From positions 466,175 to 530,174 of the forward strand of contig NZ_BCWR01000005.1 in NCBI RefSeq assembly GCF_001592305.1: a stretch of DNA of 64,000 bases, given 5' to 3'. This document shows positions 35,543 through 43,572 of this stretch, piece after piece (within the stretch, counting starts at the first letter, position 1; every line of letters starts with the position of its first letter). The position numbers and the translations under genes are program-made. A model generated the notes under the pieces. The model had not been told where the DNA came from. It saw only the letters and a program-made list of their open reading frames with translations, and made no database searches. The stretch comes from Hydrogenophaga taeniospiralis CCUG 15921. GTDB taxonomy: Bacteria; Pseudomonadota; Gammaproteobacteria; Burkholderiales; Burkholderiaceae_C.

Positions 35543-37907
35543 GTCGGCGTGGCAAACGCTGAGAAGCAGCCTCGAATGGGCTCAGGAGTTCGGGCTGGTA
35601 TTCGTTTTTTGCAGCGATGTTCACGCAAAACAGGCGCTGTTCCAAAGGGCCAATGAGCTGATGCATGCACAGGTTCGCCCTTTTCAGCGGCCTGAAGCGA
35701 AACAAGCATCTGCCCTGATCAAGCGACTGCTGCCCTTGGCGATCAACCCTGCAAGTGCACATGTCGACATGGGAATGCCCTTGTGGCTGGACCTGGATGG
35801 CCATCCGGGCGACCCCCATTGGGATCGAGCCCGACGAGAATTTCTGCATCGGCTCAATGAACGACGCGCGGCAATGGCACGCGAGCACAGCCGCACGGTG
35901 GTTCTGGTGTTGCCGCTGGACTGGACCAAGCAGGCCGCCGAATCGGCACCTGATCTGTGGACGATTCGCCAGCCTTCGGTCTACCTTGATACCCACAGCC
36001 CTTCGCCGCCACTCGCATTAGAAACAGGTTCAGTGGAGCGCCCGACGCCATCAGCGCCAAGTCGCGAGCTACCCGCTGCCGTGTTGCATTGGCAGGCAGC
36101 CCGTGAGGGTGGCCAAGCACAGATTTCTGCTTGGAGCGCTGCGCGAGCAGTCGATGCAGCCTTAGCATCTGGCCACAGCGAACTGGCTTGGCAGATTGCC
36201 CAAGAAGCCACATCCAGGAGTAGAGAGCAGATCAACGATCTAGGTAAAACGCCTGAACGCCTGCGTGATCTGTCGATCTCCTTGGACAAGCTGGGGGACG
36301 TGGCCCGAGCGCTGGGGTGGCTGAGTGAAGCCCAGCAGGCTTACCGCGAGAACGATACGTTGCGCCGCGCCTTGGTCGCCGAGTTTGGCAAAACGCCCGA
36401 ACGCCTGCGCGATCTATCAATCTCCTTGGACAAGCTGGGCGCGGTAGCCCAGGCGCTGGGGCGACTGGATGAGGCCCAGCTGGTCTTCCGTGAGAGCGAA
36501 ACACTGGTCCGCGCCTTGATCACCGAATTTGGCAAAACGCCTGAACGCCTGCGCGATCTATCGATCTCCTTGATCAGACTGGGCGACGTGGCCCGGGCGC
36601 TGGGGCGGCTGGATGAGGCCCAGCAGGTCTACCGCGAGAGCGAGGCACTAGTCCGCGCCTTGATCACCGAGTTTGGCAAAACGCCTGAACGCCTGCGCGA
36701 TCTATCGATCTCCTTGATCAGGCTGGGTGTGGTTGCCCAGGCACTGGGGCGGTTGGATGAGGCCCAGCAGGTCTACCGCGAGAGCGAGACACTAGTCCGC
36801 GCCTTGATCACCGAGTTTGGCAAAACGCCTGAACGCCTGCGCGATCTGTCGATCTCCTTGAACAGACTGGGCGACGTGGCCCGAGCGCTGGGGCGGCTGG
36901 ATGAGACCCAGCAGGTCTATCGCGAGAGCGAGACGCTGCGTAGCGCCGTGATCACCGAGTTTGGCAAAACACCTGAGCGCCTGAGCGATTTGTCGTCTTC
37001 CAAAAGCAAACTGGGCGAGGTTGCCCAGGCGCTGGGGCGGCTGGATGAGGCCCAGCATGCCCATCGCGAGAGCGATACGCTGCGCCGCGCCTTAATCGCC
37101 GAGTTTGGCAAAACACCTGAGCGCCTGCGCGATCTGTCGGTCTCGAAGAGCAAACTGGGCGAGGTCGCCCAGGCGCTGGGACGGCTGGATGAAGCTCTGC
37201 AGTTCTACCGCGAGAGCGAGACGCTAGACCGCGCCTTGATCGCCGAGTTTGGCAAAACGCCTGAACGCCTGCGCGATCTGTCCGTTTCCAAGAACAAATT
37301 GGGCGAGGTGGCCCAAGCGCAGGGGCAGTTGGATGAGGCCCAGCAAGCCTACCGCGAGAGCGAAGCGCTGCACCGCACCTTGATCACCGAGTTTGGCAAA
37401 ACGCCTGAACGCCTGCGCGATCTGTCCGTCTCCAAGAGCAAATTGGGCGAGGTGGCTCAAGCGCTGGGACAGCTGGACGAGGCCCAGCAGGCCTACCGCG
37501 AGAGCGAGACGATTCGCCGTGCCTTGATCATCGATTTTGGCAAAACACCTGAACGCCTGCGCGATCTGTCGATCTCCATGGAAAGGCTGGGCAACGTGGC
37601 CCTAGCCCTGGAGAGATTGGATGAGGCGCAGCAGGCCTTTGAAGCAGAAGTAAACGCCGCAACCGACTTGACAGAGACCTACGGCGAAACGGCTGCGGCG
37701 CTGGAAGTGTTGGCACATGGTGAAATGCAGCTTGGACTGACCTTGGTTCACCGAGGAACGCCCGAAAAAGCCAGAGCCCATTTGTCACACGCACGCCGTT
37801 TATATGAGCGCCTTGCACACGTACTACCGCATGAGGAACGGTACATAGCCACCCTCAAAAGCTTAGAAGCGCCTGAAATCGACCCTCGCCTCAGTGGCGA
37901 CCACTGA
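35517..37907 (+). CDS. Large protein with inactive-ATPase-like N-terminus and ten 48-aa TPR-like repeats
   Basis: A 796-residue protein overlapping its ATPase neighbour by 26 bp. Residues 1-165 form a domain with no P-loop: 'AWQTLRSSLEWAQEFGLVFV' to a conserved end of the type LNERRAAM... PDLWTIRQPSVYL. That ending recalls domains described as inactive STAND (iSTAND-like), which is from memory. Residues about 205-240 link to the repeats. Ten units of exactly 48 residues follow (about 242-721), each beginning FGKTPERLRDLS. A short helical tail ends it. With no enzymatic domain visible, it probably acts as a scaffold or sensor for the ATPase. The repeats must be recent copies, as they are near-identical at the DNA level. 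Confidence 0.8.
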   Translation: MNSPLPPLESAWQTLRSSLEWAQEFGLVFVFCSDVHAKQALFQRANELMHAQVRPFQRPEAKQASALIKRLLPLAINPASAHVDMGMPLWLDLDGHPGDPHWDRARREFLHRLNERRAAMAREHSRTVVLVLPLDWTKQAAESAPDLWTIRQPSVYLDTHSPSPPLALETGSVERPTPSAPSRELPAAVLHWQAAREGGQAQISAWSAARAVDAALASGHSELAWQIAQEATSRSREQINDLGKTPERLRDLSISLDKLGDVARALGWLSEAQQAYRENDTLRRALVAEFGKTPERLRDLSISLDKLGAVAQALGRLDEAQLVFRESETLVRALITEFGKTPERLRDLSISLIRLGDVARALGRLDEAQQVYRESEALVRALITEFGKTPERLRDLSISLIRLGVVAQALGRLDEAQQVYRESETLVRALITEFGKTPERLRDLSISLNRLGDVARALGRLDETQQVYRESETLRSAVITEFGKTPERLSDLSSSKSKLGEVAQALGRLDEAQHAHRESDTLRRALIAEFGKTPERLRDLSVSKSKLGEVAQALGRLDEALQFYRESETLDRALIAEFGKTPERLRDLSVSKNKLGEVAQAQGQLDEAQQAYRESEALHRTLITEFGKTPERLRDLSVSKSKLGEVAQALGQLDEAQQAYRESETIRRALIIDFGKTPERLRDLSISMERLGNVALALERLDEAQQAFEAEVNAATDLTETYGETAAALEVLAHGEMQLGLTLVHRGTPEKARAHLSHARRLYERLAHVLPHEERYIATLKSLEAPEIDPRLSGDH
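36240..37679 (+). repeat. Ten tandem 144-bp units in the TPR-type gene
   Basis: Anchor TTTGGCAAAAC recurs at 36384, 36528, 36672, 36816, 36960, 37104, 37248, 37392 and 37536, exactly 144 bp apart; a first diverged unit starts at 36240 (CTAGGTAAAAC). The units differ mainly in the LSxSLxxLG and YRESExLxRA positions. No insertion or deletion interrupts the register, consistent with tandem duplication in frame. Confidence 0.95.
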
Positions 37908-37908
37908 G

Positions 37909-37945
37909 AAAAAGCTAGGACGGTTTCCCTACCGGGCTTTTTGTG
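37909..37945. terminator. Degraded copy of the lpdA terminator
   Basis: AAAAAGCTAGGACGGTTTCC followed by CTACCGGGCTTTTT matches the terminator at 63767-63800 with changes that weaken the stem. It starts 2 bp after the stop of the TPR-type gene and could still end that transcript. Confidence 0.55.
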
Positions 37946-37965
37946 TCTGCGCGCGGTGAAGCGCC

Positions 37966-38085
37966 CTACTTCTTCGCCAGCGGCAAGCTGGAACAGGACT
38001 CGCGTGCCACTTCCGTAGCGGCGCCTACTCTCGACCAGCGCGAGATGTGAATGGTCTTGCCAAGACCCCAAGTATCGGCACCCAG
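37966..38085 (-). pseudogene. lpdA: Degenerate 3' end of a dihydrolipoyl dehydrogenase gene
   Basis: The minus strand reads GAD...GLGKTIH, later TEVARESCSSLPLAKK and a stop. It matches the C-terminus of the intact lpdA at the window's right end ([12 protein letters not shown]..., [17 protein letters not shown]). An internal 6-bp loss and a shift break the frame between the two halves. The homology continues through the stop codon into a degraded copy of the lpdA terminator. It is a non-functional duplicated gene tail, about 25.9 kb from the parent, between the TPR-type gene and an Lrp regulator. Confidence 0.8.
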
Positions 38086-38100
38086 CCAGCCCCCACTCCA

Positions 38101-38580
38101 TCAGTTGCCAAGCAGATCCAGCACCGGCAAGCGGTTGGACACCTTCATCTCGCGCAATGAGATGTTCGACCGGATGCTCAACACCCCCGGCAACTGCCGC
38201 AGGACCCGGTCCACGAAACGGCTGTAGTCGTCCAGATCCTTGGCCACGACCTTCAACAAGAAGTCCGCCTCGCCGGTGATGTTGTGGCAGTCCACCACGT
38301 TGGGGCAGGCCCGGATGATTCGCTCGAAGTGGGCCGTGACTTCTTCCCCGTGCTGGGTGCAGACGATCTGCACAAAGGCCATGACGCCGATGCCCAGCTT
38401 TCGGCGGTTCAAGGTGGCCTGGTAGCCCTCGATGACACCCAGCTCTTCCAGGCGCTTTTGCCGCCGCCAGCAAGAGGCTTCGCTCAGCGCCAGTTCCTCG
38501 GCCAGCTTGGTGTTGGCCAGCCGGCCGTCCTGTTGCAGTCGGGCCAGCATGGCGAGGTCGGTTTTGTCCAGTGCGTCCAT
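38101..38580 (-). CDS. Lrp/AsnC-family transcriptional regulator
   Basis: A 159-residue regulator. The HTH (TKLAEELALSEASCWRRQKRLEELGVIEGY, about residues 24-53) and the RAM domain with the ITGEADFLLKVVAKDLDDY motif (equivalent of the xGxxDxLLxV signature) are complete. It is divergent from the zinc alcohol dehydrogenase at 38719 (138-bp gap), which is its probable target; the effector, likely an amino acid or a related small molecule, cannot be deduced. Confidence 0.92.
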   Translation of the reverse strand: MDALDKTDLAMLARLQQDGRLANTKLAEELALSEASCWRRQKRLEELGVIEGYQATLNRRKLGIGVMAFVQIVCTQHGEEVTAHFERIIRACPNVVDCHNITGEADFLLKVVAKDLDDYSRFVDRVLRQLPGVLSIRSNISLREMKVSNRLPVLDLLGN

Positions 38581-38718
38581 TTTTGAAAGATTCCTTCAGC
38601 AGCCTTCAGCAGGCCGCGAAAGAGTTTATCGAAATGCGCCACAAACTCGATGCACACCGCAAAACACCGCCACATGAAATCCATAAACTGATGGAATCAT
38701 TCACCCACTTGGAAACCC

Positions 38719-39759
38719 ATGAAAGCCGTCCTCTACGAGTCCTTTGGCGCCCCACCCCGCTTGACCCAGGTTCCAGACCCCACACCCGAACCCCATGGGG
38801 TGGTCATCAAGGTCATGGCCACAGGGGTCTGCCGCAGCGACTGGCATGGCTGGGTGGGCCACGACCCCGACATCCAGCTCCCCCACGTGCCAGGCCACGA
38901 GTTCTCGGGCGTGGTGGAAGCGGTGGGCAAGCAGGTGCAGAAATGGAAGGTCGGCGACCGCGTCACGGTGCCGTTCGTGGCGGCGTGCGGGCATTGCCCC
39001 GAATGCCATGCCGGGCACCAGCAGGTGTGCGACCACCAGTTTCAGCCCGGCTTCACGCATTGGGGTTCGTTTGCCGAGTACGTGGCCATTCACCAGGCCG
39101 ACATCAATTTGGTGGCCCTTCCAGAAACCCTCGACTTCGCCACGGCGGCCAGCCTGGGGTGCCGGTTTGCCACGTCGTTTCGTGCCGTGGTTGACCAGGG
39201 CAAAACCTCGGCCGGGCAGTGGGTGGCGGTGCATGGCTGCGGCGGGGTGGGCCTGTCGGCCATCATGATTGCCAACGCCGTGGGCGCCAACGTGGTGGCG
39301 ATCGACATTGCCGACGACAAGCTCAGCATGGCACGCGCACTGGGCGCGGTGGCCACCGTGAATGCCACGCAGGTGGCCGACGTGGCGCAGGCCGTGCGCG
39401 AGATCACCCGGGGCGGCGCGCATGTGTCGCTGGACGCGCTGGGCCACCCCACCACCTGCTTCAACTCCATCAGCAACCTGAGGAAGCGGGGCAAACATGT
39501 GCAGGTCGGCCTCATGCTGGGCGACCACACCACGCCAGCCGTTCCCATGAGCCGGATGATCGCGCACGAGCTGGAAATCCTGGGCAGCCACGGCATGCAG
39601 GCCCACCGGTACGGCGCCATGCTGGCGATGATGGAGTCGGGCAAGCTGTCGCCCGAAAAACTCGTCGGCGAAAAAATCAGCTTGGCGCAATCCATTGATG
39701 CGCTGATGAACATGGACCGCTTTGCCGTGGCCGGGGCCACGGTCGTGACCGAGTTTTAA
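38719..39759 (+). CDS. Zinc-dependent medium-chain alcohol dehydrogenase
   Basis: A 346-residue MDR-superfamily dehydrogenase. The catalytic zinc site is [10 protein letters not shown] (Cys near 37) with PGHEFSG; the structural zinc loop [15 protein letters not shown] supplies four cysteines. The NAD(P) fold [26 protein letters not shown] is near residues 173-199 and ends with Asp, which favours NAD. The length is normal. It is divergent from an Lrp regulator. Its 3' end, including the stop and following 30 bp, is repeated in damaged form at 41574-41651, beyond the GH43 gene. Substrate unknown. Confidence 0.92.
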   Translation: MKAVLYESFGAPPRLTQVPDPTPEPHGVVIKVMATGVCRSDWHGWVGHDPDIQLPHVPGHEFSGVVEAVGKQVQKWKVGDRVTVPFVAACGHCPECHAGHQQVCDHQFQPGFTHWGSFAEYVAIHQADINLVALPETLDFATAASLGCRFATSFRAVVDQGKTSAGQWVAVHGCGGVGLSAIMIANAVGANVVAIDIADDKLSMARALGAVATVNATQVADVAQAVREITRGGAHVSLDALGHPTTCFNSISNLRKRGKHVQVGLMLGDHTTPAVPMSRMIAHELEILGSHGMQAHRYGAMLAMMESGKLSPEKLVGEKISLAQSIDALMNMDRFAVAGATVVTEF

Positions 39760-39863
39760 GAGCCAGCTCTTTCAAGACATGGGGTCAAGCACGCCGCACC
39801 CGACCCCGGATCTGCCAAGCCACCAGCGCGCGCAGACCGCCTTTCGGCCTGCGCGCATCTCCG

Positions 39864-41288
39864 TTAGTTGGTTACGTCGAACGTGGCATCGCTGCGGCCG
39901 GTCTGGTTGCTGATGGCATCCAGGCGCAACGTGTAGGCGTAGTGGCGAATGTAGTGCGTCGGATGGCTATAGGCCTGGAAGGAAAAGGCCTCCGCATCAG
40001 CCAGGCCCGGCACCTGCTTGAACGTCGCGTCGGTCGCGAACTGCGGCGAACCGTCATAGGGCGCCAGCTCGAAGACGAAGTTCTTGTGCCGCAGGTAGTA
40101 GCCAGGGAAGTTCACCGAGGCGAAGGACACGTAGCCCGAGTTGTTCGCCAGGCCCTTCACCACCCGGAACTTCGAATCATCCAGCGGCGAGACGTTCGCA
40201 TCAATGCGCACCGACGTGAAGCCGGCATGCCGCACGTACCGGTCCGGAAAGTTGGAGGACTGGATTCGGTTGATGGGGGTGCTTCCTCCCCACTGTGCGT
40301 TCAAGCGGCTCAACTCCGCGGCGCTCAGGTTCAGGACTCCACCGTGCCGCTTGTGACTCGATCCCAGGTTGAACGAGCCCGACGGTACTTTCTGCCAGTT
40401 CTGCGCACTGCCCATGTTGGTCGAGGTCAGCGGCAGATAACCCTTGCCCGAAGCGTACTGGTCGACCCACATGCCCCACTTGCTCTCGTTGTTGAACTGG
40501 AAAAGGATGGGCCCTTCCACCATGCTGCCCGTCAGGCCGATCTGAGACAGATCGCCAATGGTCGTCCATGCGCCCAACACCGACTGGCTGCCTTCGACGG
40601 TGATCTGGCCATCGCCCGAGGCCCGCACGTACTTGTACCCGCCGACGCTGCCTGGAATCTCAAGAATCTGCGTGTCGATGATGCCTTGCGTTCCGGGCCG
40701 GTCGATGTACATCTGCGGCGCGGTGAAGGTGCGGAAGTCGGTCGTCTTGGCGTAGTAAATGCGTGGCTTGTCGACGCCGTTGAGCGGCGAGATGGTCGCC
40801 CAGTACACGATGTAGGCGTTCGATGCCGGGTCCCAGATGGCTTCGGGCGCCCAGGCGCAACCCGCGTTCGGGATGGCGCCGGCGACGTCGACCAGGCGCG
40901 GTTCGGACCAGTGCACGAGGTCCGTGGATTCCCAGATGACCAGCTTGGTGCTGGCGCTGTGCTGGGCGGCGTCCCAGCCCTTGCCACTGGCGATGCGCAG
41001 ATCGGTGGCGAGGATCCAGTACTTGGAGCCATCGGGTGAGCGCACGATGGTCTGGTCGCGCACGCCCTTCTCACCCACGGTCGACCTGAGGACGGGCTGG
41101 CTGTTGTTCAGGTCCGTCCAGTACATGCCGTCGGTGCTGACGGACATGTAGGTTTGCTCACCGTGCGCGGATTCCCCGGTGAAATGAACCAGCAGGTAAC
41201 CCGCCGACTGCGCTTGTGCGCCGCCGAAAGCAGCGGTGAGCATGGTGGCGGCAACAGCCGACCGAATCGATTTGAAAAAAGTTTTCAC
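39864..41288 (-). CDS. Secreted GH43-type glycosidase with AbfB (CBM42) domain
   Basis: A 474-residue exported protein with a Sec signal (AVAATMLTAAFGGAQAQ, cleaved near residue 27). Residues about 30-310 form a five-bladed propeller of the GH43 type: SVSTDGMYWTDLN, RDQTIVRSPDGSKYWILATDL and CAWAPEAIWDPASNAYIVYWA are blade motifs with the catalytic-type Asp/Glu. Residues about 335-470 are an AbfB arabinose-binding module (RYVRHAGFTSVRIDANVSP, YYLRHKNFVFELAPYDG, HYIRHYAYTLRLD). It should cut arabinan or arabinoxylan side chains outside the cell. It stands between two copies of the alcohol dehydrogenase 3' end. Confidence 0.88.
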   Translation of the reverse strand: MKTFFKSIRSAVAATMLTAAFGGAQAQSAGYLLVHFTGESAHGEQTYMSVSTDGMYWTDLNNSQPVLRSTVGEKGVRDQTIVRSPDGSKYWILATDLRIASGKGWDAAQHSASTKLVIWESTDLVHWSEPRLVDVAGAIPNAGCAWAPEAIWDPASNAYIVYWATISPLNGVDKPRIYYAKTTDFRTFTAPQMYIDRPGTQGIIDTQILEIPGSVGGYKYVRASGDGQITVEGSQSVLGAWTTIGDLSQIGLTGSMVEGPILFQFNNESKWGMWVDQYASGKGYLPLTSTNMGSAQNWQKVPSGSFNLGSSHKRHGGVLNLSAAELSRLNAQWGGSTPINRIQSSNFPDRYVRHAGFTSVRIDANVSPLDDSKFRVVKGLANNSGYVSFASVNFPGYYLRHKNFVFELAPYDGSPQFATDATFKQVPGLADAEAFSFQAYSHPTHYIRHYAYTLRLDAISNQTGRSDATFDVTN

Positions 41289-41573
41289 AAGTAATTTCCT
41301 GTCTCCGTGGAAGGCAGCCTCTTTTTTGTTCGCACCTCATTGGCAGGCGGTCGTTTTGAAAGGCTTGCCCAATTCCCGCTATCGCAAGTACAGCGTCGTT
41401 TAACGGACGGACTCACGATTTGACGGGCTCGTTGCTTCTCGCTCATTTCGGCGAGTTGGCGACGGCGATGCTAAAGAGGCACCGGTATAAGCGCCAATCG
41501 TTTTTTTCCGTATTGCGATAACAGATCGGGCATCCGGGAATACCCCCGACCAGTAACACTTCAACTCAGTGAG
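41289..41573. other. Intergenic stretch upstream of the GH43 gene
   Basis: No coding signal on either strand. Composition is mildly lower in GC than the surroundings, and it must hold the promoter of the minus-strand GH43 gene, but no convincing -35/-10 pair was found. It ends where the duplicated dehydrogenase fragment begins. Confidence 0.5.
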
Positions 41574-41651
41574 ACCGGTACGGCGCCATGCTGGCGATGA
41601 TGGACTCGGGAAAACTACCGAGCTTTAAGAGCCAGCTCTTTCAAGGCATGG
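41574..41651 (+). pseudogene. Duplicated 3' fragment of the alcohol dehydrogenase gene
   Basis: Two matched blocks joined by an internal deletion: 41574-41610 equals 39605-39641 with one mismatch (ACCGGTACGGCGCCATGCTG...), and 41617-41651 equals 39748-39782 with two mismatches, through the stop codon and the palindromic AAGAGCCAGCTCTT beyond it. About 105 bp of the parent between the blocks are missing. Confidence 0.85.
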
Positions 41652-41706
41652 TGTTCTGCACGCTGCCTGACCTGCGCCTGCGCCACGGGGCGCAGGTCCA
41701 GGCGCA

Positions 41707-42987
41707 CTACCCCGTGAACCACCGCATGGGCACCAGCACGATGGAGGGGAACAGCACCATCAGGAACATCATGGCAAATTGCGCCGCCATGAAGGGGAGC
41801 ACGCCTCGGGTGACCTCGTCCATGCGCATCTTTCCCACCCCGGCCACCACGTTCAGCACCGTGCCCACCGGCGGCGTGATCAGGCCGATGGCGTTGTTCA
41901 TGATGAACAGCACGCCGAAGTAGACCGGATCGATGCCGGCGGCCTTGATGACAGGCATCAGCATGGGGGCCAGGATCAGGATGGTGGGTGTCATGTCCAT
42001 GGCGGTACCCACAGCGATCACCAGCAGCATGATGGCGATCATCAACAGCGTGGGGTGATCCATGAAGGGGCGCAGCAGCTCGATCAGTTGGCGGGGAATC
42101 TCGGCCACCGTGATCAGCCAGGCGCTGACCATGGCGGCTGCCACCAGAAACATGATCACGGCGGTGGTTTTGGCTGCGCTGACAAACACGGCCGTCAGCT
42201 GGCGCCAGTGCAGTTCGCGGTAAACCAGCGTGGCCACCAGCAGCGCATAGACCGCCGCCACCGCCGCCGCCTCCGTGGGGGTGAACACCCCCATCTTGAG
42301 ACCCACGATCACGATCACCGGCAGAAACAGCGCCCAGGTGGATTCCTTGAGCGCCCGCAGCTTCTCTGCTGCAGATGCCTTGGGCGGCGGCGTGATGTGC
42401 TCGCGCTGCGACACCCAGTACCACGCCACCGCAATGGACACCCCCATCAGCAGTCCCGGCACGATGCCCGCCAGAAAAAGCTTGCTGATCGACACATTGG
42501 CCGCCACGCCGAACACCACGAAGCCAATGGACGGAGGAATGACGGGTGCGATGATGCCGGCCGACGCAATCACCCCCCCGGCACGGGCCTTGTCGTGGCC
42601 GGCCTTCACCATCATGGGCAGCAGCAGCGCGGCCAACGCCGCGGTATCTGCCACGGCAGAGCCCGACAGTGCCGCGAGCATGCAGGCCGCCAGGATGGCC
42701 ACAAACCCCAGTCCGCCGCGCCTGTGCCCGACCAGCGTGAGCGCCAGCTTGACGATGCGCTGAGACAAGCCGCCCACGTTCATGATCTCGCCCGCCAGCA
42801 TGAAGAAGGGCACCGCCAGCAGCGGGAACGAATCCGCGCCGTTGATGACGTTCTGCGCCAGGATCTGGGCGTCGAACAGGTCCAGGTGCCACATCAGTGC
42901 GACGCCAGACGCCAGCAGCGCGTAGGCGATGGGCACACCAATGGCCATGGCTGCCAGCAGCGAGCCGAGGAAGATGAAAACAGTCAT
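41707..42987 (-). CDS. dctM: TRAP transporter large permease DctM
   Basis: A 426-residue inner-membrane protein with about 12 helices, the DctM/UIT3 subunit that couples sodium or proton flow to uptake. The start TVFIFLGSLLAAMAIGVPIAYALLA, the ASAGIIAPVIPPSIGFVVFG segment and the FGVLFIMNNAIGLITPPVGTVLNV end are family marks. It overlaps the dctQ gene by 4 bp (ATGA), and with the substrate-binding protein gene (46736-47749) forms a full tripartite transporter split around two catabolic genes. Substrate is probably a sugar acid, from context. Confidence 0.93.
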   Translation of the reverse strand: MTVFIFLGSLLAAMAIGVPIAYALLASGVALMWHLDLFDAQILAQNVINGADSFPLLAVPFFMLAGEIMNVGGLSQRIVKLALTLVGHRRGGLGFVAILAACMLAALSGSAVADTAALAALLLPMMVKAGHDKARAGGVIASAGIIAPVIPPSIGFVVFGVAANVSISKLFLAGIVPGLLMGVSIAVAWYWVSQREHITPPPKASAAEKLRALKESTWALFLPVIVIVGLKMGVFTPTEAAAVAAVYALLVATLVYRELHWRQLTAVFVSAAKTTAVIMFLVAAAMVSAWLITVAEIPRQLIELLRPFMDHPTLLMIAIMLLVIAVGTAMDMTPTILILAPMLMPVIKAAGIDPVYFGVLFIMNNAIGLITPPVGTVLNVVAGVGKMRMDEVTRGVLPFMAAQFAMMFLMVLFPSIVLVPMRWFTG

Positions 42988-43553
42988 GGCATGTCTTTCC
43001 CAGGGCCGGTGGCGCGATCAAGGTGGAAATCGGGGGTAACAACCAGCTCTTCGGACCCGATGGCCTGCACCAGCTGATCGTCGGGCACCTGCCCGGACAA
43101 CAGGCGCCAGAGGTCCAGCAACAGCAGCAGCCCCGACGCCACGGCGAACACCACCCCGGAGGCGTAGAAGATGGCCACAGAGGCCCCGGTGACGGGTGCT
43201 TCCACATCCCAGTTGATGCGGGCCTGTGCCAGTGCGCCACTGAACAGCAGCCAGGTGCAGAACAGCATCAGCCCATGGCTGGCCACCAGGCAGATGCGCC
43301 GACCGATGGGGGGCAGCTTGCTGAGCAGCATGTCGGTGCCCAGGTGGCCATGCTCCTTGACCGCGACGATCGCGCCCAGGAAAGTGATCCACACGAAGAG
43401 CCAGCGCGACAGCTCCTCGCTCACGGAAATGCCGGAGTTGAAGGCGTAGCGCAGCACCACGTTGCCAAACACCAGCAGCAGCATCGCGGCCAGTGCCAGG
43501 GCGATCAGCACATGGATCCACCGGGCGCAACGGTCGATGAGGACGGTCAGCAT
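42984..43553 (-). CDS. dctQ: TRAP transporter small permease DctQ
   Basis: A 189-residue membrane protein with four predicted helices (about 15-35, 50-70, 90-110, 130-155), the usual DctQ arrangement. Conserved parts are LVFGNVVLRYAFNSGISVSEELSRWLFVWITFLGAIVAV and GHLGTDML. It connects the substrate-binding protein to DctM. Its stop overlaps the dctM start, so the two permease subunits are translated together; the hydrolase-fold dehydratase gene lies 19 bp upstream. Confidence 0.92.
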   Translation of the reverse strand: MLTVLIDRCARWIHVLIALALAAMLLLVFGNVVLRYAFNSGISVSEELSRWLFVWITFLGAIVAVKEHGHLGTDMLLSKLPPIGRRICLVASHGLMLFCTWLLFSGALAQARINWDVEAPVTGASVAIFYASGVVFAVASGLLLLLDLWRLLSGQVPDDQLVQAIGSEELVVTPDFHLDRATGPGKDMP

Positions 43554-43572
43554 GGGGGTCTCCTTTTTTGCT

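Noticed and set aside
36240..37679. CRISPR-like or minisatellite array
   Set aside because: Units are contiguous, keep one open frame, have no spacers and encode a regular TPR-like protein; they are coding repeats.
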